Below, in pieces: positions 52,901-64,000 of a stretch of 64,000 nucleotides of DNA. Position 1 is the first letter of the stretch, and every line of letters begins with the position of its first letter. Both the position numbers and the translations under genes were made by a program. The notes below the pieces were generated by a model, which saw only the letters and a list, made by a program, of their open reading frames with translations, ran no database searches and was not told where the DNA came from. Source of the stretch: Pseudophaeomoniella oleicola (lineage: Eukaryota; Ascomycota; Eurotiomycetes; Phaeomoniellales; Phaeomoniellaceae); NCBI GenBank assembly GCA_003868215.1, contig QWDQ01000006.1, positions 248,001 to 312,000 of the forward strand. Reading direction: 5' to 3'.

Positions 52901-55900
52901 TCCTGGAGTCGGATCAAAAGCTCATCATGCTCCTCCTGTGGTTGATCTTTCCGGTCGATACGCCGAATGTATTGCTCCCAATGGAATAAGGCCCGAGAAT
53001 ATGATTTGCACTCCACTGCACGACGTGACACTACCTCTGGAGGGATCTTTTGGAGCACAGACTCTACTACGTCGATTTGCTGTCGAGCATCCTCAGGTGA
53101 CTCGACGAAATTTCTAAGATCGGGTCTGCTACCAGCTGTAAGAGACTGAAGTTGCTTCTTCTTCCTGTGCGCCCAGGTAGAGAGATACTCGATGACTTGG
53201 AAGACACTTTCGCTACAACTCTTAATGGTCTCCTGTGTCTGATGATCTCCAGACAAGGGATGGTTGAGAACTAGGAGCATTTCGGAGACAAGGTGTGCTT
53301 TTTGTGATTCTGTACCTCCAATGACTAGGCTCTGAGCAACAAAAGGAAGTAAGAACGTCGGTATTGATAAATCCTGGCCACGAACGACTCTTGCAAAGAC
53401 CGAATATATGAGCTTCGCATTGTCATTTGGACAGACTTGAAGCATATCCAAAACAATCGTCCGAAGCCATTGGCCATAATTGACACGATCTGGGGCAAAA
53501 ACAGGGTAAGAGCACTTCATGTCGACGTTGCCGGCGGCTATTGTGTATCGAGATTTCAAAAATGGCGTAAGAGTGTTGCGAACACCTTCTGGAAGCGTGA
53601 GCCATCTCTGATATTTATCACCAAAATCAAGATTGCGATTACTATTGACAGCCTCGGTGAAGTTGCAAATCATCAACAACTCTTGCATAGCCCAAGCCAG
53701 GAGACCCTGCGCTCTGGTGTTCGATGCTGAAAGGAAGGCATTCACGAGGATGTTCTGAAGAAGAGCCAACACAAACTCAGAAGTCTCATCAGCTTTGACA
53801 AAATTTGACAAAACCAGTATCTCGGTCTTCTCCCTCACCGACTCATACTGATTCGGGTCCAGACAGCCTATTAAACCAAGGCAACGCGCTGCATGGATGG
53901 CAATTGCCGGATTATTGTTGAATTTGACGCAGCAGTCGAGTATACACCGTGTCAAAGTAGTCGTAACAGAGTCTGGTTGTTGACTGAGCACAGATCTATG
54001 CAGGTAATCCTGCTGAATTTCTAGGTACGGCACCAGCTCTTTCAACGTTTGTTCCACCACAGCTGCAGTTTCGCTTTTTGTGCGTTCACTGAAAGCCAAC
54101 AGCTGGTGTTTGACATCCATTTGCTTCTTCAGGTTGCTTATCTCATTCTCGAACTTTGTCATCACGGGAATAGAGGCAAGCGAGGGGATGTTTTGGAAAG
54201 TCTCGCGGACCACATCTGAATGGGTTTTGAGTATAAAAGACATGAGCGCATATGCACGTTCCTGGGTTGCTGTCTGGAAACTGTCCCAGTACTGCACTAT
54301 AATCGCGACTGTTTGATCGATCAACGGTTCAAGATCCTCAGCTTCAAGAGATTGAATCATGTCAGCCCAGGAGATGAAGGCTTGATCACATATCGCAGCG
54401 TTGTCTAATGCCGATCTAAGGCAGGCACATATTTGAGGGAGGGCAGTACTAAGGCGGCTCTTCCCTAGTTTCATCAGCTCCCCGATCGCAGCTAGACATC
54501 GCCTTTTCTCGACGTTCGGCTGTACAACTTGACCATCCGTTAAGGTTGACGCAAAATTCGTGGTTATGCCCAGGACGTGACTCTCCAGAAAAGTGCCGAT
54601 CACGTCGTGCCGACGGGAGCCTGTAGTATGACCGCCTTTCCTAGCCCTAGCATCGAGAGTGGCCAAAAGATGGATCGCCTGATGCGCTTTTGCGGCTCTA
54701 CCTTCTCCAGCATCGACGACATTCTTCAGCAGTTCACAAGCGATCAAAATGGGTTCCATCTTCACCCAGACTGCTAATTCGTGCTCTCTGAAGTCGGGAG
54801 AGACCTCAGCTAACAGCGTCATTGCTAGATGTTCGGTGTCCGGCGAAGACTGGGATATAAGGTACGCAAGGATGGCAGAAAAGTTACGACCTTGCGTACA
54901 TAACTTGTAAGGCGACATGTCATCGCCATGCGCCCTTGCTATCCTTTGGATGATATCATGCTTTCGAGTGAGCACCAGATACGGCAGGGTATATTCCTCT
55001 GTCATCATGAGAAGCCCTTCGAGGTTCATACCCAGAAGTCGACAAACACTCTCAGCGATGATTGGCCGTGACTGCAGGGTTTTGATAATCACCACAGCGA
55101 CAGTACGCCAGTAAGGTCTGAACATTGCTGCCAATGCGATCTCCAAAGCTTGTGCCAAACTTTGAAGTTGTGCGTAGACGAAGCCGCTCAGATATTGATT
55201 TGGGTGGCCCAAGTACTCCACAAGTCGGAGCAATACGATATTTAGCTCTTCGTCCCCCGAGACAAGAGCAACTTGCTCTAAGGCGAAGACACATGTCTCC
55301 TGCATCGGCGGCTCGTTCTTTGCATAGACTGATGCCAAAAAGTCAAGGATTAGGATCCTGTTTTCGTGCACGACTTCAAAAGGTAGTCCATCACGTTTAA
55401 TGAGGAATGCTGCAAGCGCCTGAGTCGCTGCGATTCGTAACTCGCGCAGGGAACTTTTGACAGATTGCAAGCACATTTCTCCGATGGCGCTTTCTGACAA
55501 AGTCAGGTACTTACTGTTCGAACTGTGCATCAAAACCTTGCGGGCGGCCTGCATTAGTGAGATACGGCATTTCGGAGATTTGTGAATCATGGGTTGAAGC
55601 TTGAGGATAGCCTCAAACATGACATCAAGTTTCTCAGCAGGAACGAGACGATCGATCTCTACTGCTGGTTTGGACGAATCACAAGCTGGGCATGATTGGG
55701 AGGCACTGTCATGTCTAGAATCTAAGGCCGATGCGCATGGCAGCCTCGCCAAAGCGAGTATAGCAGCACGTTTCTCATCATCGGACAGTTTCTTCATCAA
55801 AGTTCTACTGAAGATCAGCTAGATACGACAATGAGATAGCCGTGCTGTACTTACGGTAGAATCGCTGGTAATTCGTAGAGCTCTGTTCCGTCAGGAGCTT

Positions 55901-57436
55901 TCAAAGCTAACCATAATGCCTGGAGACAGCCAGTCAAAGGTACTGCGGGAGTCTCATCAAAGTCCCTCAGAAGCTTAGCGCGTTTTGCAGGGCGATCTCC
56001 ATCTGGCCATGATTCTTTTGGACCTGCGGCTCGTGGCCCGCGGACAACAATCCTGTTTGTAGAAGTTCTCTGAGTAATTTCGACGATAAGGTTCTAGAAC
56101 TGGATTAGAACTCATCGTTAATCGAGCTATTGACCTTACATTAATCAAGTCAGCTGCTGGTCCCCCATTCTGCGTTTCTCGGGAGAGCTTTTGTAGCGGC
56201 TGAAGTAGGGTTTTGCCTAATAGGGTGTTATACTGCGCTTCTTCTGAGAGAAGGGATATCGTCTTTTCTAAGACACTGCACATCTCTTCCATCGTCACGA
56301 ACCCATCGTCTACAAAATTAGAGATGCAGTCCGACACAGCGGTACTCCAGGTCATGTAACCTTTCTGGCACGAGAGTGATATTACTCCCCGCCGTTGAAC
56401 GGCTCTGAGGCACTGCCCGAGAGAAGCGAAGAAATTCGGAACAGAGACATCGGGTGATTTCGATCGCTTGCGGATGGCCATTAAGGCTTGCCATAATCGG
56501 CAGAACATGTCCAAACACCTGGACAGGATAGGTCGGATGGCCATTCGAGAGCTCTGACAGATGGTTTTTGCCTCAAAGAGACTCTGCAGCAGATGGCATG
56601 CTCTGTGCAAAGAACTGTCTGGGCTTCCAATCGTGAAAGCAGCCTTGAATGATGAAGTCGAATGGCCAATTTTGCCAAGGAACGTCGTGAAAAGGCCACG
56701 TTCATCCGAGAGCGCAATTTTTTGGGTCGATGCAGTTACAGTCGGATTCGTCACTATAGCCTCAAGGCAGACAATGATTTCTGTAGACGTCAGCAGGTCC
56801 TTTCGAGAGAGACTTTCATTCGCGCGTACCGTTTGCCAAATCCTGTACAAATGCCGAAATTGTGGAACAATATTGACCACTCTTCGTACATCTAGCTTCG
56901 AGTTCGGCAATCAGGGTCAACAGTTCCCGTATCTTAACAACGACATCTCCCTCTTCGTCATGGAGCCGCAGAGAATGCGTGAGAGACAATAGTTTCGGCA
57001 GTAGCCATACGAACAGCGGTACACCGCCGAGACCGGCGAGAAAACCATTGGCATCGAAAGCTTGGAAAAGAACTTCAGGCGAACGAATCAAAGCCAGCTT
57101 AATGACATCAAGAGATTGTAAGATATATGACTGGACGTCGGAATCGACGCTGCTAAACGGATTCTCATCAACGGCAAACCGGTCAAGGCCAGCCTGAAAA
57201 ATGATCAAGATCAAGGTATGATTCGACGAAGCATCCGTTCCAATGGTGGGTTCCCCATTCTCGTCAAGGCTCGTAGAGACCTCAAGCAGCTGAAGGAATC
57301 GCTCTCTTTGGAGGGTTTCGGAGCTCTCTCCATTAGCGGCTACGATACGATCTGCAAGTATCGTAGAAGCAGGTGGTTGTGTTGCAGAAGGGATGACATT
57401 CCTTCCGCCTGCCCTACCATGGGTGGCACTTTTCAT
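49975..57436 (-). CDS. ATR/Mec1/UvsB-type checkpoint kinase
   Basis: Four exons on the minus strand, 57436-56830, 56780-56140, 56093-55855 and 55807-49975, giving 2439 aa; introns are 49, 46 and 47 nt. Joints read QDLAN/EIIVCLEAIV, ADLIN/NLIVEITQRT and LPAILP/RTLMKKLSDD. The long N-terminal half is HEAT-like helices; a FAT region lies around residues 1300-1950. The PI3K-like kinase domain has the phosphate-binding region around KPRKLSIRGSDGRVYGVMAKP, the catalytic GLGDRHGENILFEE and the metal-binding HVDFNCLFDKG. The FATC tail ends VDEMIKMATDRKRLAAMYIGWCAFF. A basic KRAKL near the exon-3 start suggests nuclear import. Length fits Mec1/ATR (about 2400 aa). It signals DNA damage and replication stress, phosphorylating checkpoint kinases with an ATRIP/Ddc2 partner. 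Confidence 0.95.
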
Positions 57437-58073
57437 GGTAGAAGATTGGCCACCACCATCGCCAACTGACCGAAATCGACGGTAGTCTGATGCAGACCCG
57501 ATGGGTTTTCAGATAGTGAAGCCGCGGAACAGAGAAGTGATAGAAACCATGAAGCTTTCCGTGATCCACCAGAAAAGACGCGTCAAGCTAAAACTAAGCG
57601 CGTCCTTAGAGCGATGCTTGGCACGAGACCCTTCAACGACACTGTCATATCTGCCTCCTCCGGAGTTTCTAGCACTACAGTACGGTACCCTAGGGCGTTT
57701 TCATGATTGCAAAAGATCGGAATAAATTAGATTAATACTATATAGTATGGGTATACCCGTAAACACCAAGGCATGGAGAGACATGAAACTCATTATGAAA
57801 TGATAAGGACACTTCCACGACCAACCCCCCCCTCGTTTCATTCTCGCAAGCTCAACTCCAACTTCGTGGGTAAATTCCTTCCCACCCCATCACGTGCTAC
57901 CTAGCAAAGGTCTAAGGCATGGCTGTGGTAATGATCGGTTATCATGTTATACCTCAGTGCCCGATGTTTTTCTCGTGTGAATCCTCGGAAGCGGCCGACC
58001 ACAGACGGTGGGCCCTCTGCCTTCTTGGCTGATGATATATCCGAGGATCTTCGACCATCTATGATAAGTCCGC
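57437..58073. other. intergenic between two minus-strand genes
   Basis: ATR promoter region and the short 3' region of the MARVEL gene. No gene seen. Confidence 0.5.
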
Positions 58074-58739
58074 CTATGCAGTGGTACCGGTCTCAGCAGA
58101 GGTGCGCTTCTCCTCCACCGGCGTCGCAACTGTGTCTCTGCTCTTGTAGAGGACCGCGGCGTCGAGTAGAATAGCGACAAAGGTACAGAAGCTGTTAACA
58201 ATCAAAGTTAGCACGTCCATCGAAGTAGACACCCCTCAAGTGAATTTGTGAGACTTACAAGGTCAAGAATGTGAAAGCTTCACCAGCCTTCTTGATGGAG
58301 CAGGAGCGTCCCGGCGGTGCGTGAGCGCTGCATGACTTCCAGTTGTAATCTTGGGCTTCAAAGATGAAGGAGGTCAACCAGCTGGGGGCATATTAGTCAT
58401 GGATCTTCTGGGTAAATGGCGGGGGATGGTACTTACAGGTAAGAGAAGATGGTATCGATGGCAAGAACACATCTACCCAACTTTGGGACAAAGCTCAAGG
58501 CAAATGCTGGAAGGAAGAAGGCCACTGATATCGTTGCCTAGAGTGATCATGAGTCGCTGCTTACTACAAGAGGTTTCGGGACTTAAACTTACGATAACTT
58601 CTTCGTAGATGATGTGCTCCCCTTTAGGTCCTACATTGATGAAGTAGGAGACGATGCCCATGACAATGACTGCCGACATCCATTGCAGTGCCGCATTGGC
58701 AATTTGGAGTAGGCGAAGGCTAGAGCTTGCGAGAGCCAT
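58074..58739 (-). CDS. MARVEL-domain four-helix membrane protein
   Basis: Four exons on the minus strand, 58739-58593, 58537-58437, 58381-58259 and 58191-58074, giving 162 aa; introns of 55, 55 and 67 nt, all with GTAAGT or GTAAG donors. Four hydrophobic helices are visible: ANAALQWMSAVIVMGIVSYF, TISVAFFLPAFALSFVP, CVLAIDTIFSYLWLTSFIF and FLTFFCTFVAILLDAAVLY. A loop with two Cys (YNWKSCSAHAPPGRSCSIKKAGEAF) lies between helices 3 and 4, a feature of fungal MARVEL proteins. The tail is short and polar. The topology resembles Nce102-like eisosome proteins, but assignment to that family is not certain. A plasma-membrane or vesicle location is expected. Confidence 0.88.
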
Positions 58740-60981
58740 TGTTTGGTGAAGTGAGGATAGGTGTATATAACACGAGTTTGGTGGTAGGAGTAGCTTGGGC
58801 CTTTTCCGAGTGCTTTGTACGGCGGACTAGTCTGATGGTGGATGGATGGGTGGATGGATGAACGGCTGCAAACCATCTAACGAGGAATTCCTAGAATCTT
58901 TATATGCCCCAAGTGAGCCATATAACAAGGATTAATTATCGTCCATGACGCAAAGCAGACTGTTTCGTGATGAGGTATTTGGTCCAATCCGAACGATCCG
59001 GCATCCTGGCCGTCCTTCTCTTCCTATCTCGGGTATTCACAGCATTGAGGATGGTGCCGGTCGCCAATGATCTCAATGGTGGCGGCCATCATGCCCAATT
59101 TCGTGGATGCTTTGGGCAAGGATGCCCTTGCTGCACCGTAGTAACAAAGCGCATAGGACCGGGATGCGGGCGCGAGCGCTGAAACTGGCCCATGTCGTTG
59201 AGCAAAAGTTGACAGTCGAATGCAATAGAATCCGACCAGACAGAGATCGGAAACTATGATCCTCCCCATGAAAAGCTCTGTAAGCACTGTACCATAGTAT
59301 CGTAGTATGTAACTGAAGCAATATCCGTCAAGGTTATTTCTCACTATACTTCTCGGTCAATGATCGGCGGGCCTCCTACTCCACTACCGACATGACAAGT
59401 GGTTCTTCGGCATTGGAGCGGCTAGCTTGTCGAGCTTGTCGAGCTTGTCGAGCTTGTCGAGCTTGTCTACCATGTAATTACGGTCTCGTCTCGCCTTGTC
59501 GAATTCCGGTAGCTTCCGGGAGAGCATGCCAAGCATATGCTCTTTATTTTTTTTCTTCTTCTTTGAGGAATTTGACCTCATCATAGTTGTAAGATCGCCA
59601 CATGCAATAGTGCACAATGGAGCACAATATTAGACAATCCCATTCGATGTTTCCGGAACGTTCGGCAGCAATCCTGGAAATATCACACGGCAAAAGTACC
59701 GGTGTGGGCGGGCATCCACTTCACAATGGGTCTCTAACGATCAATATCAGTAAGGACGACAGTGCTCGCATACCTACTGTACTCGGTGTTGCTCTGAAAG
59801 CTTGAATGATTATTAAGAGCCTTGGGAGGTATGGATAGCATTTTCTGCCAATCGACCAACCTCTTTTAGCTCTCGGCTCAGGGCTTCACTTCCGATCATG
59901 TAATGCCAATATCCTTACAGCCCTAGCAGCCATGCTCCCCCAATCACGCTATTGCATGTTGATGACATGTGCATTGAACCAACATCCCGATTGAATTCCC
60001 ATCACCCTGAAACTTTACCTTACGATACTTACTCGCCCGTACCTCATGCGCGTGACGACAGGACAATCGTTTCCTTGTTCATCGACAGGTCTTCTGACTC
60101 ACGGCTTTTTTGCGGACGAGGATCTTCTGGCGAATGACGAGGAAGCTGTCGGATGCTTCTGTACCATGAACTACCTCGGTGCAGATAGCAGCTTCGTTTC
60201 GGATAGATATGATACGTCAAAATCTGTTACAGCTGTCTTTGAAAAGAGCATAGGTCAGGAAGCTATTTCCTATAATACATGCTATGCTTTCTCTTATTGG
60301 TCAGTCGGACGTACAAGCTTGCAATATCGCTATGCCTCCATGCCTCGATGCTTACTACTCTTGAATACTATGTTGTATGCAGAATTAAAAGTCCTATTGA
60401 GAGCATCACTTGCCGTCTGGTCTGTGTCTTTTAGTCTCGTACGAGTCGGAAACTTCGGCGTTACTAGTGGAAGACTAGAACGGTTTACTACATAGGTACG
60501 TACAGTAGCAGTGACAGTATGAGCAAACATCGTACTGTAGAGACACATGTGACCGATCCATCACCAATTATATTGTAACCGTGGGAAGTCGCCCTGTTGA
60601 AGGAAGGACTGCCCTAAAAAGAACAGGTGAAAACTTCGCATCCAATCCTAGTAGGCTGCGCTCAGAAGAATCTCAACCTGCTAACAAGCTTCCGAGCTCA
60701 GAGGACATCCTTCTCAACGTTATTTAGAGAGGTGCTGGGTCTTCGAAGGCATAGATTGCTCCGGCAAGCAAGATCCAAGTCTCTTTTCATCATAGCACCG
60801 AGCGCGTCAAGGGTATAGACCAGACAGCTAGGTGCCGCCAGCAAACAGCCATATGGTTCTTTCCGACACCCTGTGTCATCGTGTCATCGTGGCGTCAATA
60901 GTTGACTGTTGGCGAAATGTCCATTGGCGCCACCATCGGTAAGCGTGATAGCTGGGCATCAATTCGGAGGAAAGAGAGCTC
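58740..60981. other. gene-poor intergenic region
   Basis: 2.2 kb with no credible gene. A 149-codon plus frame at 60046-60495 shows no family and is not called. A 9-bp minisatellite lies at 59424-59466. Confidence 0.45.
59424..59466. repeat. 9-bp minisatellite, unit AGCTTGTCG
   Basis: About 4.8 perfect units. On the minus strand it reads as repeated Asp-Lys-Leu and on the plus strand as Arg-Ala-Cys, with no surrounding protein-like sequence. Confidence 0.9.
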
Positions 60982-61879
60982 TCATTGAGAGATAGCACCT
61001 CGGCGCGGTCGATCTACAGAACCCAGTACGGTTGGCTCTGCCGGCATTGCCTCACGTGGAGGATCTCTCCTTATCTCGCCGAAGAAGTCTGGATGGTGAA
61101 TTTGAGCAACGAAGGCAGGATAAATGGGAGGACCACCGCGGTACTCTGCTGAGGATGGTTCATTGTCTCCATCGAAAGGTACAGTGGCCCAATCCCAATG
61201 ACTTCCACACTTTGGACCTGCCAAATAATATGTCAGAAAAAGAGGCCTTATAGACACGAGACGTGGCACGTGTTCACTCACAGCTCATGTGTAGACATCC
61301 ACCCTCCTTCTGGATTCTCCATCCACACCGTTGGCCTCCAATCTGTCCTGGACATTGTTTCGTCATCTGGCCGATGATCTCCTCATTTGACCTCAAGATC
61401 TTGGCTTCGGGATGGGAGAGTTCGTATTCTGTGCAGTTGTACCCCTTGTGCCAAGGCACCTGGTGCTTAGAGCAGTATTTGAGGCCGCACTTCTTGCAAT
61501 TGACCTGGTTTCCCGTCCTCTTGTTTGGTTTCTGTAGCTGTCCATGACCGCAGGAAGGATTAGGACACCATATCCAAGCTTCGTCTGATTCAAGGCCTTT
61601 CCTCGAGACCATGTCTTTGAATTCTCTGACGAGCGAACGAGGTAAGACGGCCTGCAATTCATCCGGTACAAGAGACGTGTTGCATTGTGGACAAGTGCAT
61701 GCGTCCCAGTTGGGTCGCGCCTCGAGTTGGGTAGCTGTCTGGCGGCTAATGCAAGTGAGACAAGTATCTGCAGAATGGCTGCATGCGCTGAAAGATGGAA
61801 AGTTGCGGTACACAGGCTTAACTTCAACACATATCGTACATTCTTTGGACTCCACTGGAGCGCGGCGGGATCGGCCCAT
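60982..61879 (-). CDS. RBR-type E3 ubiquitin ligase (RING1-IBR-RING2)
   Basis: Two exons, 61879-61282 and 61217-60982, giving 277 aa; the 64-nt intron starts GTGAGT. RING1 begins at residue 14, CTICVEVKPVYRNFPSFSAC...H...CLTC...CTCPQC. The IBR is WCPNPSCGHGQLQKP...CKKCGLKYCSKHQVPWHKGYNC. RING2 follows as KQCPGQIGGQRCGW, then EGGCLHMSCPKCGSHWDW, with the joint inside CLHMS/CPKC. The Cys in GGCLHM is the expected catalytic residue for thioester transfer; the final FCW-type Cys of RING2 is replaced by Trp/Asp, and the first Cys pair is widely spaced. The protein is very short for an RBR, with only a Pro/Arg tail. It should transfer ubiquitin from an E2 to a substrate. Confidence 0.88.
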
Positions 61880-62527
61880 AATGCCTAGACTTGAGACCGG
61901 TGAGCAGGATCAGAGCTCTGATATACAAAGGCTGATCGCCTTTCTCTTCGGAATAAAAGCAAGACGACACGGGTATGTCGTTGGAGATCAACGGAAGTGA
62001 AGTTAACCCACGTGAGGGAATGACTCCAGCAAGAATTCCGATATTGGTTAAAATGAAGTAGGTGCATCTTGAATGGGGACGAACCGAAACAACAGAGTTT
62101 GGCGTGGTGCCCACGTCAATGACCGATATGGAAAGGAGAGTGAAGCAACGACACATAATCGCCATGACATATTGAAAGGACTGTTGTCTTCACCATGACC
62201 TTCACCACACATGATCACAATTAATACCTTACGCTGGGTTGAATTGAACCTCGGTGTTTTTGATTTATCACTTGTTTTGGGTCATAAAAACGTACTCTCC
62301 TATTCTCATTCAAAGTCGTATCATATAATGCCGTTTCTCATAAGACGCTTTGTTAGCGACAGCCTAGATCCCACAGCGCCAGATTAGCAGCAAAGGCGAA
62401 GACAATCGCTTAGAACATGTCCAAGAAGATGAACAAAATTAGACAGACCACCCCAGAGATACTATGATGAAGAAGAGTATACCCACCCAATCCGCATCGT
62501 CAACGGCAATATCCAGCCCATCAAGTA
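61880..62527. other. intergenic between the two RBR genes
   Basis: Upstream region of the first RBR gene and 3' region of the second. Short frames only. Confidence 0.5.
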
Positions 62528-64000
62528 TCATGCCTCTGCACCGGGAATGATACTGCTCCTCCAGTTTTCGATCCTGCGATCTGTTTCCCTTCCACTGGGA
62601 TCTGGTCTTCCAAACAGACCTGAATTATCCTCAGAGGAAGCAGCTCGGGCCGTATTCCTTCGAGACAAAGAAGGCCGCTGCGTTGGGAGCGCTGCTGGAT
62701 CGTGTAGTGGTTGATGGCGTGCAGCCTCAGCAAAGTAGTCGCTCGTCCTTCGACCTGGGACAACTCGCTCACTGGGCCGTGTCGTAGGAGCGACATTGTA
62801 AGCTCGAGTTGTAGTAGTGTGATGCCGCCGTATCCCAGGAGCAGTCTCTGCAGCGACTGCCGGAGGAAATTCGAATGGTGCTGGTGGTAACGGGTTTTCA
62901 CGGCCAGTAACTGTGCCGTTCAGTAACGCATCAGCTGCTCTTCGAGCGCCTCTAAAATCCCCTGCGAGGACATTGCGAGCTGCCTGCACAAAGTTCTGGT
63001 TCAAGAAGTGATCACCGGCATTTCCGATCCCAAGGATGTCAATATGTCCTGGTACTTCCGTTGGTTCCTCATTCAAGCCCCAAGCCTGCATTCTTCGAGC
63101 CAAGGATTCATCACGTCGTTCTTGCTCCCTTCTTCTGTCAATCTCTTCCTGCAGCCTTAGTGGAGCGCGGCCTTGTCCATGAGCATATGCTCTCCTTGCT
63201 TCGGGAATGTTCATATGAAGCAATCGATCTGCTTCCACAGCATTATAATTGAACCACGGACAATCGCAGGTCTTCCATTTTGCACCACATATCATACAGA
63301 ATTCTGCGGTGCATCGACATGTCATGTGGTTGCACCCTTCTTTGAGCTCTACCATGGCCTTACAGTTAAAGCACCGTTGCCAACCTTCTTTTTGTGCGGT
63401 CTCTATGAATTGTTTAGTTGCTTCGTCTTTGGGACACTCCCGAGATTTGTGCATTTTGTTGTTACACAAGCAGCATACACGAGTATGACATCTCTTACAG
63501 GTGCCGATTTTTCGTCCATTCTCCGTTGTTATGTGCGATGGCTTGATCCATTCACCACAGCGCCTGGCGGGACAGTAGATTCGGTTGCGCGTCATATACT
63601 CCTGATATTTGCGATTCCATTTGATCTTGAACTTCATGTCGAACAGCTTTTCCACATGTTTCAGCGGTATGTGATCATTGGTGCAACATTTAGGTGGCAT
63701 ATGCGCAGGGTCAGTGATCGATAATTTGAATATTCGCTTCAGGCAGTCATGGCACATGCGATGGGAGCAGGCAAGCTTGGCAGACTTCGAAATCGGTATA
63801 TCGTCTGCTAAACACGCGAGGCAAGTGATTCTGATACAAAGTTAACGACTGACAGTTTCGACATTCCTTCTCCAGAACTCACTTCTTCTCCGGGCCTTGT
63901 GGCGGCGACGGGGCCCCAAAAAGAGAAGCGAACAGTCCAGGTGTTTTCTTATCATCTTTTGCCCGGGGATCCGTAATCGACCTTACAGGGACGGATCTCT
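62528..64000 (-). CDS. RBR-type E3 ubiquitin ligase, 5' end outside the window
   Basis: Visible exons are 64000-63883 and 63830-62528; the 52-nt intron starts GTGAGT and ends TATCAG. The first visible exon is Ser/Pro/Lys-rich linker, ending GPEK and joining to ITCLACLADD, the start of RING1 (C..C...CSHRMCHDCL). The IBR contains YCPARRCGEWIKPS...CKRCHTRVCCLCNNKMHKSREC. RING2 is CFNCKAMVELKEGCNHMTCRCTAEFCMICG, with the catalytic Cys in GCNHM. A long disordered tail follows, with Arg-rich and Ser/Arg segments (SLSRRNTARAASSED) to the stop at 62528. The start and N-terminal domain are beyond 64000. This is a second RBR ligase in the same orientation as the one at 60982-61879, but the two differ strongly in the zinc domains, so a recent duplication is unlikely. 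Confidence 0.9.

Noticed and set aside
56830-56910. Alternative frame across the ATR exon 1 end (RRVVNIVPQFRHLYRIWQTV)
   Set aside because: It reads plausibly, but its upstream side hits a stop. The GTACGC...CTACAG intron (56781-56829) gives a clean in-phase joint from the main frame.
60046-60495. 149-codon plus-strand frame
   Set aside because: Mixed composition with no recognisable motif or conserved pattern, in a gap with other chance frames.

Overview
The window is a nuclear segment from a filamentous ascomycete (Pezizomycotina; a Leotiomycetes-like fungus is my guess, not shown). The evidence is many short GT-AG introns of about 46-106 nt, a HacA-type unfolded-protein-response regulator with an Ire1-type intron, fungal-specific families (Arp9, a Bre2/CclA-like protein, a fungal rhodopsin-domain membrane protein, a 2EXR/F-box-like protein), a peroxisomal Fox2 ending in SKL, and intergenic DNA rich in CT tracts and CCTAGGTA-type repeats. 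I place about 23 genes on both strands, most with full exon structures worked out by hand. No rRNA, CRISPR, retroelement or convincing transposon was seen.

Layout. 0.9-12.99 kb: Rab-family GTPase (+), conserved fungal protein with a Cys-rich C-terminus (-), long disordered fungal protein (+), Ash2/Bre2-like SPRY protein with an N-terminal C2H2 finger (+). 12.99-15.8 kb: long gene-free region upstream of hacA. 15.8-23.4 kb: hacA (+), ARP9 (+), DID2/CHMP1 (+), ENP1/bystin (-). 23.7-33.5 kb: rhodopsin-domain membrane protein (-), mitochondrial enoyl reductase ETR1 (-) head-to-head with mitochondrial GatA/HER2 (+), PLP decarboxylase (-), Tda10/glycerate-kinase-like P-loop kinase (-). 33.9-42.6 kb: FOX2 (+), UFD1-domain zinc protein (-), DUF924 protein (-), secreted PLC-like phosphodiesterase (-). 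42.6-47.4 kb: repeat-rich gene-poor island whose only gene candidate is cut by a GA microsatellite. 47.4-64 kb: 2EXR-like protein (+), ATR/Mec1/UvsB checkpoint kinase (-), MARVEL membrane protein (-), and two RBR ubiquitin ligases (-), the last running off the right edge.

Most genes are core housekeeping genes with no evident functional cluster. Themes that recur are ER stress and protein quality control (hacA, UFD1, RBR ligases), chromatin (ARP9, Bre2-like), organelle lipid and translation chemistry (ETR1, HER2, FOX2) and membrane traffic (Rab, DID2). The most striking signal is the predicted 26-nt unconventional intron of hacA, bounded by two CNG/CNGN hairpin loops, which switches the reading frame into an acidic C-terminal tail. 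Other points of interest are the GA-tract-split gene, the paired 64-bp hairpin repeats after it, the C2H2-SPRY fusion, and an AZUL-like zinc region at the C-terminus of the Ufd1 protein.
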